This document shows, in pieces, positions 53,887-63,895 of a stretch of 64,000 bases of DNA. The notes beneath the pieces are model-generated. The model was not told the origin of the DNA, searched no databases, and saw only the letters and a list, made by a program, of their open reading frames with translations. This stretch comes from Clostridiales bacterium (lineage in GTDB: Bacteria; Bacillota; Clostridia; Saccharofermentanales; Saccharofermentanaceae): positions 1 through 64,000 of the forward strand of contig JAFZVE010000012.1 in NCBI GenBank assembly GCA_017617995.1, in the 5' to 3' direction. Each line of letters starts with the position of its first letter. The stretch's first letter is position 1. The position numbers were made by a program, and so were the translations under genes.

Positions 53887-54819
53887 ATGAGTGAGAAAAC
53901 AAATGCGATCATCGCTGAGGTCAAGAAGGTCATCTGCGGTAAGGACTATGTGATCCTGCAGGCACTGGCCGGGATCCTCTCCGGAGGCCATGTCCTGATC
54001 GAGGATGTCCCCGGCGTCGGCAAAACCACTATGGCCCTGGCTTTTTCGAGAACCCTGGGTCTCGATTACGGCCGTGTCCAGTTCACGCCGGACGTACTGC
54101 CGTCGGATATTACGGGTTTTTCTGTCTTCGACAAGCAGTCGCAGACCATGAAATACCAGCCGGGATCGATCTTCCACAACCTCTTTCTAGCCGATGAGCT
54201 GAACCGTGCTTCTTCGAGAACCCAGTCCGCGCTCCTCGAGGCGATGGAGGAAGGACAGGTCACGGTCGACGGCAACACCTATGCTCTTCCGAAGCCATTT
54301 ACCGTATTTGCGACACAGAACCCGTCTGGTGCATCCGGTACATCACTTCTTCCGGACTCACAGATGGACCGTTTTGTGATCCGTATCTCCATGGGATATC
54401 CGTCCAATGCGGATGAGAAAGCGATGCTCGAGCAGAGAAAGAACGGACAGAATCCGATGAATGCCATCCGCTGTCTCAGCAGTGCCCAGGAGCTGAACGC
54501 CATGCAGGCGGAAGTCAGCCATGTATTCGTAAGTGAGCCGCTGCTGGACTACATCATCGCACTGGTCGCCAAGAGCCGTGTCCACAAGGACCTCGAACGC
54601 GGAGCGAGCCCGCGTGCCACGCTGGCCCTGGCTTCGATGAGCCGCGCTTATGCGTATCTTTTCCATAGAGACTATGTCATTCCTGCCGACGTACAGGCTG
54701 TCTTCCCGGCCGTCATGTGCCACAGACTTCTCCTGACACCGGAAGCAGAGGTCAATGAGAGACGTGCGTCGGATATTGTCCGTGATATCGTTAAGTCTGT
54801 CCCGGCACCGAAAATCTGA
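53887..54819 (+). CDS. MoxR family AAA+ ATPase
   Basis: A 310-residue AAA+ chaperone-like ATPase: Walker A 'VPGVGKTT' (about residue 38), Walker B 'LFLADELNRA' (about 100), sensor 1 'FATQNP' (about 140), and arginine finger region. MoxR proteins occur beside DUF58 and transglutaminase genes, as here, and are thought to remodel or mature their partners. It starts 95 bases after the deacetylase; the next gene starts 13 bases on. Confidence 0.93.
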   Translation: MSEKTNAIIAEVKKVICGKDYVILQALAGILSGGHVLIEDVPGVGKTTMALAFSRTLGLDYGRVQFTPDVLPSDITGFSVFDKQSQTMKYQPGSIFHNLFLADELNRASSRTQSALLEAMEEGQVTVDGNTYALPKPFTVFATQNPSGASGTSLLPDSQMDRFVIRISMGYPSNADEKAMLEQRKNGQNPMNAIRCLSSAQELNAMQAEVSHVFVSEPLLDYIIALVAKSRVHKDLERGASPRATLALASMSRAYAYLFHRDYVIPADVQAVFPAVMCHRLLLTPEAEVNERRASDIVRDIVKSVPAPKI

Positions 54820-54831
54820 GAAGAGGTCAAG

Positions 54832-55740
54832 ATGGCGAAGAACTGGCTGATCTACATACTTGCCCTGATCGGCACGATCACCTTTTTCCTGTTTTACCAG
54901 ATGTGGCTGGCCTGGTATTGCCTGGTGCTGCTTCTTCTGATCCCTCCGCTTGCGCTGTTTATCGCGCTGGTCTCACGAAGGGGGAGTTCTTTCTCTATCG
55001 TGAGCCCGAAGAGCGTGAAGATCGGCGATGAAGCGATACTGAAGATCAAAGTGATGACGAGAAGGATCGCGACATTCTCGATCGTGAAGATGGAGATTCT
55101 GATCACGGAGAGAATGACGGAAGAAAAGACGAGGAAAAGGGCTTTTGTCCAGGGAAGTGCGATCATGGAGATCCCGATCGAGACGAAACACTGTGGAAGC
55201 TTCCACTATGAACTCGACAAGATCCGCGTATACGATCCTTTTGGATTGTTCGGGTTCCGCGCGAAGAAGAAAGCTTCAAGTGAGGTCGTGATCCATCCGG
55301 TGCCGCAGATCCCGGAGGCGATCCCGCGCCTGAACGGCTTTAAAGCCAAGACTCTCCGACGTTCAAATTCACCTTACTCGGAGATCTACGATGTGCGTGA
55401 TTACGTCGCCGGTGACCCGATCAAGAATATCCACTGGAAGGCTTCCGCGAAGAAGGATGCCCTCATGATCAAGGAACCGCAGGAGGAGTGCTATGGTCAC
55501 GCACGTGTTTTCCTGACCCTGGCCGAGGACCGGGATACCTTCGATCGGAAGATGGGGGAAGTGCTTTTTACATCGAATTATTTCTTGTCCAGAGACATAC
55601 CACATAAGATCCGTGTCCTGCCGCCGATGAGGCGGGAGATCGGCTTCGACATCCAGTCCCAGCGCGATCTGGACACGGCGATACTGCGTATCCTCCATAT
55701 GCGGATACCGAAGGAGACGGCCGATGCGAAGAAAGATTGA
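54832..55740 (+). CDS. DUF58 membrane protein
   Basis: A 302-residue protein with two N-terminal membrane helices (about residues 4-44) and a DUF58 domain. The family block 'SEIYDVRDYVAGDPIKNIHWKASAKK' (about residues 185-210) and the preceding 'YDPFGLFGF' are present. The end overlaps the transglutaminase start by 17 bases. In the family the domain is von Willebrand-like and works with MoxR and transglutaminase in an unresolved envelope function. Confidence 0.92.
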   Translation: MAKNWLIYILALIGTITFFLFYQMWLAWYCLVLLLLIPPLALFIALVSRRGSSFSIVSPKSVKIGDEAILKIKVMTRRIATFSIVKMEILITERMTEEKTRKRAFVQGSAIMEIPIETKHCGSFHYELDKIRVYDPFGLFGFRAKKKASSEVVIHPVPQIPEAIPRLNGFKAKTLRRSNSPYSEIYDVRDYVAGDPIKNIHWKASAKKDALMIKEPQEECYGHARVFLTLAEDRDTFDRKMGEVLFTSNYFLSRDIPHKIRVLPPMRREIGFDIQSQRDLDTAILRILHMRIPKETADAKKD

Positions 55741-58138
55741 GACTATCCGGGCCGTGCAGACTTCGCCGGGTCCGAGGACATACCTGCTGTCGACACTTCT
55801 TTCCACATTCCTGAGTGTGGGCTTTACCATGATGCTGATCAGTACCTACGAGCTTGAGATCGAGACGACGTTCTTCATCGTCGTGATCGTGCTCTTGTCA
55901 TTTTTGGCGACCCTGATCCATATCAAGACCGAGAAGATAAAATGGATCTCGCCGGTATTGATCCTCGGCATGCCGCTTCTGATCTTCTTCCTCATCTATA
56001 TGGACATGATGGATACCGGATCCGGATTCGAGCATGTGATGTACAATCTCAAACGCTATTCTTTCCGCAGCCTGAACATGGACTTTGAACGGCAGAAGAA
56101 TGCGGAAACGGCACTTACGATGCTTATGATCGTACTGAATCTTTTCCCGGTTCTCGTGACGACCTGGGTGATCACGAGAAGGAAGAACGTGCTGCTCTCG
56201 CTTCTTACCTATGTGCCGTTCTTCGGCTGCTCAGTCGCACTGAACTATATGTTTCCGGGACAGGTCTGGTGTGAGATGGCGCTCTTCGGAGTGATCCTCC
56301 TGTGTCTGTTCCAGAATGCCAAGAAAGCCGACAGAAGGACCAGCGAGAAGAGGCTCCTGTATCTCATGATCCCTGCCCTGATTCTGGTATTGATCGTGGG
56401 CGTGGCCTTCCCTAAGAAGTCATACGACAAGCAGGAACTCGCGGCGAAACAGATGTCCACGATCCGCTCGATCATCACGAAAACTTCTAAGTCGAAAACT
56501 GTGCAGGATCTTGCACAGGGCGTGCAGAAACTCCCCGGTACGAATGAATTCGTCGAGAAGTCCACGAAGTCCTATATGGGAAGTGTGATCATGGAATCGG
56601 TGGCCAGCGGAATCGCCGTCGCCAATTCGCGAACAGAAAATCTCCTTTCGGTCGGAAACTTCGATCCGCCGAATTTCGCCGTGATGAGTATCCGAAGGTC
56701 GGAGAATCCAAGTGCGGTTCCGGTATCCAAAACTTCCTATCTCTATCTCAAGAATACTTCCATGGACGAGTATACGGGTCATGCCTGGAATGTTTCCTAT
56801 TACGAACCGGACTACGACAAGATCTTTCTTGCCGGAAATAATGAGCTGCCGAGGGAGGAAGCGGACTACATTCTCCAGATCAATTGCAAGCTTACCGCAG
56901 ACATTAACTACATTCCTCTTTATGTCGATGGTTTTAATGTCTCGTCCGATTTCTCTTCACGTATCGATGTGAAAGATTACTACAATATCAAGATGCAGGT
57001 TCCGGCCAGCGGAGCATGGGAATACACCTACGCATACTCACCTCTGCCGCTTCAGAGGTATGAGGAACTCTGGACGCCCCAGTATCTGGATTATGTCCAG
57101 GACGACTGTCTGGAACTTCCGGAGGAGACGGTCAATGCGATTTTGGACAGCGGCATGCTTCCGGACTGGTTCATCGACCAGATGAACGGTGATCTGGATA
57201 TGTCAACCTATGAGATCGTCCGTGCCGTGACTGACTTCGTCAGCCGTCTGCATCCTTACGATGCACATACGGAATTCCCGCCTGAGAACAGGGATTTCGT
57301 TGTGTGGTTCCTGACGGAAGCAAAAACCGGTTTCTGTGTGCACTACGCTTCGACTGCTGTTGTACTTCTTCGTATGCTGGGAATCCCTGCCCGTTACTGT
57401 ACGGGTTATCTGGTCGATGGGATCCAGGGAGATAAGCTTAAGGAAGTATACTCCTCAGACGCGCATGCGTGGTTCGAGTTCTTCGATACACAGCACGGCT
57501 GGGTCATGGGTGATGCTACTCCGGGCAATGCTATAGCTGCCGGAAGCTTCAACGTGGACGCGCTGATGGAGAGCCTGGATATGGAGCCAACGGATATCCC
57601 GGATCATAAGTTATCCGGAGGAAACGGACAGGGAACGCTCACTTCTCCTACCCCTGCGGTCACAGAGGATCCAAGTAGCAAAACGCCTACACCGATTCCG
57701 ACGAAGGATACGTCAGACTCGAAGAAAACTCCCGGCGCCGCAAGTACCGACGATACATCCGAAGGCGGTTTTTCCGGACTTTTCGCATCTTGGGGAGGGA
57801 AGATACTGGCCGCTGCCGTGGTTGTCCTGCTCCTCCTTCTTGCGCTCCGCCTCATCTATATCCGGTTGTGGAGACGTGCGATGAACGATGAGAATATCAA
57901 CAACCGTGCCCGAGCCTACTACAGGTATTTCGCCATGATAGCACAGAAGTGGAAAGGCAGACCGTCAACACGCACATTTTTCATCGCGCAGAAGGCCGCC
58001 TTCAGTTCTGAAGGAATCACGGGAGAAGAGCTGGAGAGTCTGATCCGGACCGGCAAGAACACCCTCCTCGGCATGAAGAAGAAACAGCCGTGGTACAGGC
58101 GTGTGCCGGTAACGCTTCTGTGGGAAGTGAAGATCTGA
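55724..58138 (+). CDS. Transglutaminase-like membrane protein (DUF58/MoxR partner)
   Basis: An 804-residue protein. N-terminal: about six membrane helices (residues 20-215). Then an extracytoplasmic region with a transglutaminase-like core: catalytic Cys in 'KTGFCVHYASTAVVLLRM' (about 537), His in 'DAHAWFEFF' (about 581) and Asp in 'MGDATPG' (about 597), all intact. A Ser/Thr/Pro-rich linker (about 630-680), a final helix (about 690-712) and a short cytoplasmic tail follow. It overlaps the DUF58 gene by 17 bases and ends the operon. Confidence 0.92.
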   Translation: MRRKIETIRAVQTSPGPRTYLLSTLLSTFLSVGFTMMLISTYELEIETTFFIVVIVLLSFLATLIHIKTEKIKWISPVLILGMPLLIFFLIYMDMMDTGSGFEHVMYNLKRYSFRSLNMDFERQKNAETALTMLMIVLNLFPVLVTTWVITRRKNVLLSLLTYVPFFGCSVALNYMFPGQVWCEMALFGVILLCLFQNAKKADRRTSEKRLLYLMIPALILVLIVGVAFPKKSYDKQELAAKQMSTIRSIITKTSKSKTVQDLAQGVQKLPGTNEFVEKSTKSYMGSVIMESVASGIAVANSRTENLLSVGNFDPPNFAVMSIRRSENPSAVPVSKTSYLYLKNTSMDEYTGHAWNVSYYEPDYDKIFLAGNNELPREEADYILQINCKLTADINYIPLYVDGFNVSSDFSSRIDVKDYYNIKMQVPASGAWEYTYAYSPLPLQRYEELWTPQYLDYVQDDCLELPEETVNAILDSGMLPDWFIDQMNGDLDMSTYEIVRAVTDFVSRLHPYDAHTEFPPENRDFVVWFLTEAKTGFCVHYASTAVVLLRMLGIPARYCTGYLVDGIQGDKLKEVYSSDAHAWFEFFDTQHGWVMGDATPGNAIAAGSFNVDALMESLDMEPTDIPDHKLSGGNGQGTLTSPTPAVTEDPSSKTPTPIPTKDTSDSKKTPGAASTDDTSEGGFSGLFASWGGKILAAAVVVLLLLLALRLIYIRLWRRAMNDENINNRARAYYRYFAMIAQKWKGRPSTRTFFIAQKAAFSSEGITGEELESLIRTGKNTLLGMKKKQPWYRRVPVTLLWEVKI

Positions 58139-58195
58139 AATTCTTTATGAAAAAACTGAATGGCTCTGTTACCGGCGGAAGTTCCGGATACTGTA

Positions 58196-58456
58196 TCAGC
58201 CGGCGGCTTCCTTTTCCTTCGCCTCGAGTACAGCCTTCGCGAGCTGGTCGGCGCAGGAAGTGGAATTAAATCCGCAGGTGTTTCCGGCGAGCTTTTCGGC
58301 GATATCCTCGGCAGTCCAGCCGTCTACGAGTTTACCGATGGCCTTGAGGTTGCCGTTACAACCGTTCGTGAAAACGACATCCGAGATGACGCCGTCGTTG
58401 ATCTCAAAATCGATCTTCGAAGAGCAGACTCCGCTGGTACGATAAGTATAATGCAT
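58196..58456 (-). CDS. TSCPD-domain protein, TIGR03905 type
   Basis: An 86-residue protein with 'YRTSGVCSSKIDFEI' near its N-terminus, 'GCNGNLKAIGKLVDG' and the final 'STSCADQLAKAV', which is the TSCPD motif with one change (TSCAD). These small Cys-containing proteins are of unknown function and resemble the C-terminal TSCPD of ribonucleotide reductases. I start at the ATG at 58456 because GGAGG is 9 bases upstream, whereas it touches the ATG at 58465. It is the second gene of a pair with the one at 58.5-59.05 kb. Confidence 0.85.
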   Translation of the reverse strand: MHYTYRTSGVCSSKIDFEINDGVISDVVFTNGCNGNLKAIGKLVDGWTAEDIAEKLAGNTCGFNSTSCADQLAKAVLEAKEKEAAG

Positions 58457-58469
58457 GGTTTTCATCCTC

Positions 58470-59054
58470 CTAATTCTTCGGCGGCAGAAGCGAGATGTCG
58501 CGCTCGACCGGACAGGGTGGGAGATACTTACTGAAGATCTCCACATATCTCGATCCGAAGGAGATGGACACCAGTTCGGAGTAGGCGATGCGCGTCGGCT
58601 TTTCGTCCCAGTTTCCGTTCGTGTCAAAGCCCCGGACGAAGAGATACCGTTCATCCGTTTTCTCGATGCGTCCGATCACGAAATCGATGTTGCCGCTATT
58701 GCGGTCTTCTGACTCGAAGATCGCATTTCTCTTGTTCTGCGACAGGTACCGGAGTACGCTGTCCCAAGAGGAGATATCGATGTCGGGCTTGACGAGCTGC
58801 GCCGTCACACCTTCGTTCTCCAGAATGTCATTGGTGATATCGGTCTTCGAGTTGATCTCTACAATATCCTTGAGCCTTCTGACTACATACCCGTCAAGAC
58901 GGAAATCCTGTTCGTCTGCATAGAGAAACAGTTCTTCGTTGGCCTTAATGGGGAAGGCACTGTAGCAGTTCGGGTCTGCTTTGAGGAACATGTGGCAAAG
59001 AAGTGTCTGCCGGCAGGCTTCTTCCAGAACTGCCGTGATCTCGAATTTCTTCAT
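58470..59054 (-). CDS. Conserved hypothetical protein (58.5 kb)
   Basis: A 194-residue soluble, acidic protein starting 'MKKFEITAVLEEACRQTLLCHMF'. It carries 'FRLDGYVVRRLKDIVEINSKTD' (about residues 50-72), which looks like a beta-rich domain found in clostridial proteins, and 'GRIEKTDERYLFVRGFDTNG'. No family function that I know. It is 14 bases upstream of the TSCPD gene on the same strand. AGGAGAGG precedes the ATG. Confidence 0.65.
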   Translation of the reverse strand: MKKFEITAVLEEACRQTLLCHMFLKADPNCYSAFPIKANEELFLYADEQDFRLDGYVVRRLKDIVEINSKTDITNDILENEGVTAQLVKPDIDISSWDSVLRYLSQNKRNAIFESEDRNSGNIDFVIGRIEKTDERYLFVRGFDTNGNWDEKPTRIAYSELVSISFGSRYVEIFSKYLPPCPVERDISLLPPKN

Positions 59055-59190
59055 GGCGCCTCTCCTTTCCTGATATCGGTTTTCTTACGACGATTATATC
59101 ATGAAGTGGGAAGAGACGTCTCCCACTCTGTGGTATACTAGGTATATTACTTGGGGGAAGCATTTCTCATGCGGTACAAGAAGAGAGAAC

Positions 59191-60330
59191 ATGGATACAT
59201 CGATTAATCTGACTTCGATTTTCGGCACGGATTTTGTTGGAGTGATCCTGCTTCTGATCGTCCTTCTGACGAAGGGGTGGAGTTTGCCTGCGCGAAGAAA
59301 AGAGAGCCGCATCATCCTCGTGATGGTCATCGCCTCAATCGTCAACTGCCTGTCGGACGCGCTCGTATCTCTTTGCGATGGGAGAACCGGGGGCCTGATG
59401 CGTAACATCTGCATCATCGGAAATACATACCTGTACCTTTATAACCTCATCGTAGGCATCGCCATCATCTACATGATCGTCAGCCATATTGATAAGACCG
59501 TGCCGGCCTTGCAGATCGTTTTTTTTGCGGTGCTGGGCGTGGTGGAACTGACACTCCTTACACTTAATCTGTTCTATCCGCTGGTTTTCCGGATCGACGA
59601 GAATAACGTCTACCACAGATGCAGTTATTTCTTCGTGTTCCTTCTGGCGGGGGCGCTTCTGATCGTCTACGGATACACCTACTACTTCGTTTCGAAGATC
59701 AAGAACCCGTCGCTTCGGTATTTTCCGGTCTGGCAGTTCCTTACGCCGATCCTTCTGGCCATCGTCGTCCAGAGCCTGATTTATGGCGTGTCACTCCTGC
59801 CGGTCGGATTCGCTCTCGCTTTCACGGGGCTCGTGATCTGCCTGCAGAACGAGTGTATCTACATCGACAAATTGACCGGTGTATATAACCGCTATGAACT
59901 TGAGAAGTTCAATAAGTCCGCGTCGCCTTTCAAGCATGAGGAGATCGGTGTCCTGATGCTCGATCTTAACGGCTTCAAGGCCATAAACGACAACTACTCC
60001 CATGAAGAAGGGGACTGTGCACTGGTGGCATTTGCGGATATTCTTGTGAGCGTGATCCAGTCCGAGGGGATCGTGATCCGTTTCGCGGGAGATGAATTCA
60101 TCGTCATTCTCCGCCGTTTCCGTGGCAAAAGCATCGAAACTTACAAAGAGCGTATCCTCCGTGCGGTGGCCGACTACAATGACGTATCCGGAAAACCATA
60201 TCATCTTTCGGTGGCAGTGGGCGGAGATATCTTCCCATACAATGTCCAGGAATCGGATTTTGTCGCGAAGATCGACCACCTGATGTACGTAGATAAAGAG
60301 GCATACTACAAGGATCATCCGAAAAGATAA
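59191..60330 (+). CDS. Membrane-bound diguanylate cyclase (GGDEF)
   Basis: A 379-residue protein with about seven membrane helices (residues 10-225) and a GGDEF domain (about 230-375). The domain begins 'DKLTGVYNRYELEKF', has 'VLMLDLNGFKAINDNYSHEEGD' and the signature 'RFAGDEFIVIL' (about 300), an AGDEF variant in which Asp-Glu-Phe are kept, so cyclase activity is likely. The sensor helices look like a histidine-kinase 7TM type. The ATG at 59191 has AAGAGAGA upstream. A terminator follows. It would oppose the HD-GYP enzyme. Confidence 0.9.
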   Translation: MDTSINLTSIFGTDFVGVILLLIVLLTKGWSLPARRKESRIILVMVIASIVNCLSDALVSLCDGRTGGLMRNICIIGNTYLYLYNLIVGIAIIYMIVSHIDKTVPALQIVFFAVLGVVELTLLTLNLFYPLVFRIDENNVYHRCSYFFVFLLAGALLIVYGYTYYFVSKIKNPSLRYFPVWQFLTPILLAIVVQSLIYGVSLLPVGFALAFTGLVICLQNECIYIDKLTGVYNRYELEKFNKSASPFKHEEIGVLMLDLNGFKAINDNYSHEEGDCALVAFADILVSVIQSEGIVIRFAGDEFIVILRRFRGKSIETYKERILRAVADYNDVSGKPYHLSVAVGGDIFPYNVQESDFVAKIDHLMYVDKEAYYKDHPKR

Positions 60331-60358
60331 AGGACCTTCCGGAAAAGACCATCGAAAA

Positions 60359-60425
60359 GGGCCCTTCGAGAAAAGGGCCCCTGGGCAGGATTTCCGGATT
60401 TCCGCTGAAAAGCGGATCTTTTTTT
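60359..60425 (+). terminator. Terminator(s) after the GGDEF gene
   Basis: A palindrome GGGCCCTT/AAGGGCCC (60359-60366 with 60373-60380), then a GNRA-like hairpin TCCGCT-GAAA-AGCGGA (60401-60416) with a T run to 60425. The latter is the likely terminator. Confidence 0.8.
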
Positions 60426-60428
60426 GTC

Positions 60429-62915
60429 TTATCTTTCGTTCATGATGGTCGTGGCGCGGTTCTGGATGTTCGCGCAGATATCATCGACCGATCTTTGTCC
60501 TGCAAAGTATCCGGCAGCTTCCTCGAGGATGATGTTCAGGATATCCGTGTCGATAGCCTCGGCCTGGGTAACACTCGAGATCAAGGCGGAGAGATCCTCG
60601 GTCGTCTCGTCACTAAGACGCGTGTATCTGCTGAGATCTCCTGTTTTTGCGCTGTCAATTTGGCTCATTTCTTCGAGTTCCTTGAGATAGTTCTCGTTTG
60701 ATTCGATCTCACGGCGGCAGTTCTCGAGGAAGGCATTTCTGTTTACGGGGAGATAATTGGAGTTAAAGCTCATCGTCTGCTGCGCGTCTTCAGAAAGGAG
60801 CGAGCGGATGAAGTCCCAGGCCAGCTCCGGATCGGCCGAGGTGCTCGTGATCGCCATGGACAGATGTCCTTTTACCGACATGCCGATACCGTTCTGAGAG
60901 GGGACTCCGGAGAAGGTGACACCGGCGTTATGCATCTGCTGAACAATGGTCGCATAGAACTGCAGGTCGGAAAAGTCCACGAGGGCGGTACCGATTAAGC
61001 CCTGCGTCAGCATGATGTCATCGTTCGGAGTCAAATATCCATCCTTCATAGGGTCACCGCTGTTGGCATTCCGCCCGGCCTCACCGTATTTCTTCACCAT
61101 CTCCAGGAGCGTCTTAAACTCCTCGGACTCGAAGTTTACGGTCTTGTTTTCATAATCGATGAAGTGAGAGGAAAGATGCGGCATCCAGTCTCGGAGCAGG
61201 TCTTCACAGCTGTCGGCACTAAGCATCTGCATCGTTTGCGGGATCGCCCCTGCCATCGCATCAAAATCGGAGAAAGTCAGATTTCCGGTGGCGTTTGTAT
61301 AATCGGTGTTTGCCGCCATGCCGGTGACGCTGAAGGTGACCGGGATCGTGTAGAGTTTGCCGTTCGTTTCAAAGGCGCGGAAGACGTTGTCGAAATATTC
61401 CGATCTGGAAAAAGAACTGTCGCCGTCGATGAGCGTATTGAGATCGATGAGCATCGTGTCGCTGTTGAACTGGGAAAGTCCGGAGAAACCGACAAGGATA
61501 TCAGGACCGTTACCGGAGAGCATATCCAGCGTGAGCTGATCGACACCGGCACCCGAGTTTGGATCTCTCGGACCGAAGGCATCGTAGTTGGTGACATCGG
61601 CGTTATAGTCATGGATCTCGATACGTGCGGAGTTGTTCGGATCCATATTGTACTGGAGAACCGCTTCGATGAAATCCGGTTCGTCGTAGCCGTTAAGTCC
61701 GAGCTTCAGGACTTTCTTTCCGACGTGAGGATTACTGTCCGCACGGCTCAGATGTACGGCGAAGAGCGTGGTTTTCACAGACCCTTTCTTATCCATATCC
61801 GCGTAGGTGGCGTCCTCCTCATAAACAGTCTGGAAGAAGACCATGTCGTTCTCGGAGGCGATCCGTCCGCCGTCGATGCTCAGGGTAGCGGAATTGACAT
61901 CCGTGTCCTTCCATGCGAGGACCGGAATCTTCGTCTGACTTTCGATGTCGAATCTTTCGATGCCGTTCGCGTTCAGGAGGAAGCAGTCCCGGTCGCCCTG
62001 CACGACCTGGAAGATGACATTATCCGACTTGATGCGATCACCGACGAGGGCGCCGGTTTCCGTGTCAATTTCCTGGACGTAGGCTTCTTCACCGTTTCCC
62101 GTAAACTCCGGAACCAGGGCATACCACTTGCCTCCGCTGCAGTACATCGTGCAGCAAAGCCCGCTGTTTACTTCCTCGTGGATCACGTTTCCCTCGCTAT
62201 CGAGAAGGTAGAATCGGCCCGTACATGCGAGGAGATAGTTGCCCTCGGCGGTGGCATAGACACGGACATCGGAGAGGAGATCGCTGCTGACATTAAGCGG
62301 AATGTCGCGAAGCTTCTCGCCGGAAGGAGAAATGACGAAGAGAAGAGGCTTGGCGGTACAATCACCGTAATTAAACTTACTTCCGACGACGAGGATCTCG
62401 CCGTCATTTCCGGAATAGGCGCCGATGAAGTCGACGTCAGAAGGCATATCGAGATCCGCGATATAGTTTCCTTCGAGATCGAATAACTGCATGCTGTTGC
62501 CGGAGTATTCGTACCATATATCCATCATGCGCTGGGACTGTTCGGGATCATTGTAGTCCAGGCTGTCCAGTTCTTTCTGCACGTCATCCGGTTTCACATA
62601 TTCGGCAAAGATCGAGCACAGGATGCGGTCGCCCACGACGACATGGCTGTTGATGTAGGAGTAGTAGATCTCTTTGTCTTCGGGTTTATTGATCTTGATC
62701 TCGGATCGGTTGATGTTATAGTACGGATCGCTCGCTTCGATGATGTGTCCGGACTTCGTGTCGCTCAGTTGATATACGACCGGGTTTCCCTCTGCATCGG
62801 TGCCGCTAACGGCTCCCTGGTCGTCTGTTCCTTTCTTCTTCCCACATGCGGTCAGGGACATGACGATGTTGGCGGTTAAGAGAAAGGCGAGGGTGGATCT
62901 GGTGATTCTTTTCAT
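60429..62915 (-). CDS. Beta-propeller / extracellular solute-binding fusion lipoprotein
   Basis: An 828-residue lipoprotein (lipobox 'SLTAC', about residue 24). Residues about 40-385 form a series of 'G-x-x-L' and 'F-x-L-D-x-G-N' strands that look like a beta-propeller. Residues about 400-828 resemble a family 1 solute-binding protein ('VLKLGLNGYDEPDF', 'GNGPDILVGFSGLS', 'YTIPVTFSVTGMAANTD', 'AWDFIRSLLSEDAQQT'). No ABC permease is near, so it may serve a remote transporter or act as a sensor. GGAGGTAC precedes the ATG at 62915. Minus strand, with its end against the GGDEF terminator. Confidence 0.8.
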   Translation of the reverse strand: MKRITRSTLAFLLTANIVMSLTACGKKKGTDDQGAVSGTDAEGNPVVYQLSDTKSGHIIEASDPYYNINRSEIKINKPEDKEIYYSYINSHVVVGDRILCSIFAEYVKPDDVQKELDSLDYNDPEQSQRMMDIWYEYSGNSMQLFDLEGNYIADLDMPSDVDFIGAYSGNDGEILVVGSKFNYGDCTAKPLLFVISPSGEKLRDIPLNVSSDLLSDVRVYATAEGNYLLACTGRFYLLDSEGNVIHEEVNSGLCCTMYCSGGKWYALVPEFTGNGEEAYVQEIDTETGALVGDRIKSDNVIFQVVQGDRDCFLLNANGIERFDIESQTKIPVLAWKDTDVNSATLSIDGGRIASENDMVFFQTVYEEDATYADMDKKGSVKTTLFAVHLSRADSNPHVGKKVLKLGLNGYDEPDFIEAVLQYNMDPNNSARIEIHDYNADVTNYDAFGPRDPNSGAGVDQLTLDMLSGNGPDILVGFSGLSQFNSDTMLIDLNTLIDGDSSFSRSEYFDNVFRAFETNGKLYTIPVTFSVTGMAANTDYTNATGNLTFSDFDAMAGAIPQTMQMLSADSCEDLLRDWMPHLSSHFIDYENKTVNFESEEFKTLLEMVKKYGEAGRNANSGDPMKDGYLTPNDDIMLTQGLIGTALVDFSDLQFYATIVQQMHNAGVTFSGVPSQNGIGMSVKGHLSMAITSTSADPELAWDFIRSLLSEDAQQTMSFNSNYLPVNRNAFLENCRREIESNENYLKELEEMSQIDSAKTGDLSRYTRLSDETTEDLSALISSVTQAEAIDTDILNIILEEAAGYFAGQRSVDDICANIQNRATTIMNER

Positions 62916-63093
62916 GGTGTACCTCCGATTGGTCAGATTGGATTTGTCTTTTTCATTTTGTCAGTACATGTCTTAGCGCTTGGCTTCCTATGGTGACATG
63001 TCGCTGTCTGTCGTGGACATTCATTTTCTTTTGACATTTTTATTCTCTCTTAGCCGCATGACAAAGAAATGACGTGAAAGTGAGGATTCTGTC

Positions 63094-63106
63094 ACTATGC
63101 TATAAT
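63094..63106 (+). promoter_or_regulatory. Extended -10 promoter of the SDR gene
   Basis: TATAAT (63101-63106) with TGC before it (63098-63100), and no clear -35; about 43 bases before the GTG. Confidence 0.55.
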
Positions 63107-63148
63107 GGCAGTAGTTCATGACGATTATACTTCTGCAGGAGGTTTCCC

Positions 63149-63895
63149 GTGAGTTTTGAGAACAAAGTAGCCGTCGTGACCGGCGGCGCGCATGGAATCG
63201 GAAAAGCCGTTGCGGATGCACTTCGGGCGGATGGCGCGACCGTGCATATCATCGACATCAAGCCCTCCGGGGGCGGGTGGTTCGAGGGCGATGTCAGTAA
63301 TAAGGAAACGCTCGAGAAGTTCGCTTCCGAGATCGTCGCGAAGTCCGGCCACGTGGATATCCTGGTGAACAATGCACTTCCTCTCATGAAGGGTATCGAT
63401 TCCTGCTCCTACGAGGAGTTCCAGTATGCGCTCGCGGTGGGCGTGACCGCACCGTTTTATCTCACGAAGCTTCTGGCGCCGCACTTTAATGAAGGGGCGT
63501 CGGTGATCAACATCGCGTCGTCGCGTGACCGCATGAGCCAGCCGCAGACTGAGAGCTACACGGCGGCCAAGGGCGGGATCGCTGCGCTGACGCACGCTCT
63601 GGCAATCAGCCTTGCCGGGCGGGCACGCGTAAACAGTATCTCTCCGGGATGGATCGATACGTCGGATGTTGGAGATGCGGACGGAATCGTTTCATGCTCG
63701 ACATTCACTGGCCCCGATGCATCGCAGCAGCCGGTGGGCCGCGTCGGAAATCCCCGGGACATCGCGGAGATGGTGCTTTTCCTCTGCTCGGAGAAAGCGG
63801 GCTTCATCACAGGCGAGAATATCTGCATCGACGGCGGCATGACGAAGCTCATGATCTACCACGGCGAGCACGGGTGGACGTACGAAGAAAAGTAG
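63149..63895 (+). CDS. Short-chain dehydrogenase/reductase
   Basis: A 248-residue SDR. It has the cofactor motif 'TGGAHGIGK' (about residue 11), 'NNA' (about 73), the catalytic Ser in 'INIASSRD' (about 120), and Tyr/Lys in 'ESYTAAKGG' (about 137-141), then 'SPGWIDT'. The Ser-Tyr-Lys triad is complete. 'VDILVNNALP' is typical of classical SDRs. The start is GTG 63149 with GGAGG 9 bases upstream. Substrate unknown; neighbours give no hint. Confidence 0.9.
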   Translation: MSFENKVAVVTGGAHGIGKAVADALRADGATVHIIDIKPSGGGWFEGDVSNKETLEKFASEIVAKSGHVDILVNNALPLMKGIDSCSYEEFQYALAVGVTAPFYLTKLLAPHFNEGASVINIASSRDRMSQPQTESYTAAKGGIAALTHALAISLAGRARVNSISPGWIDTSDVGDADGIVSCSTFTGPDASQQPVGRVGNPRDIAEMVLFLCSEKAGFITGENICIDGGMTKLMIYHGEHGWTYEEK

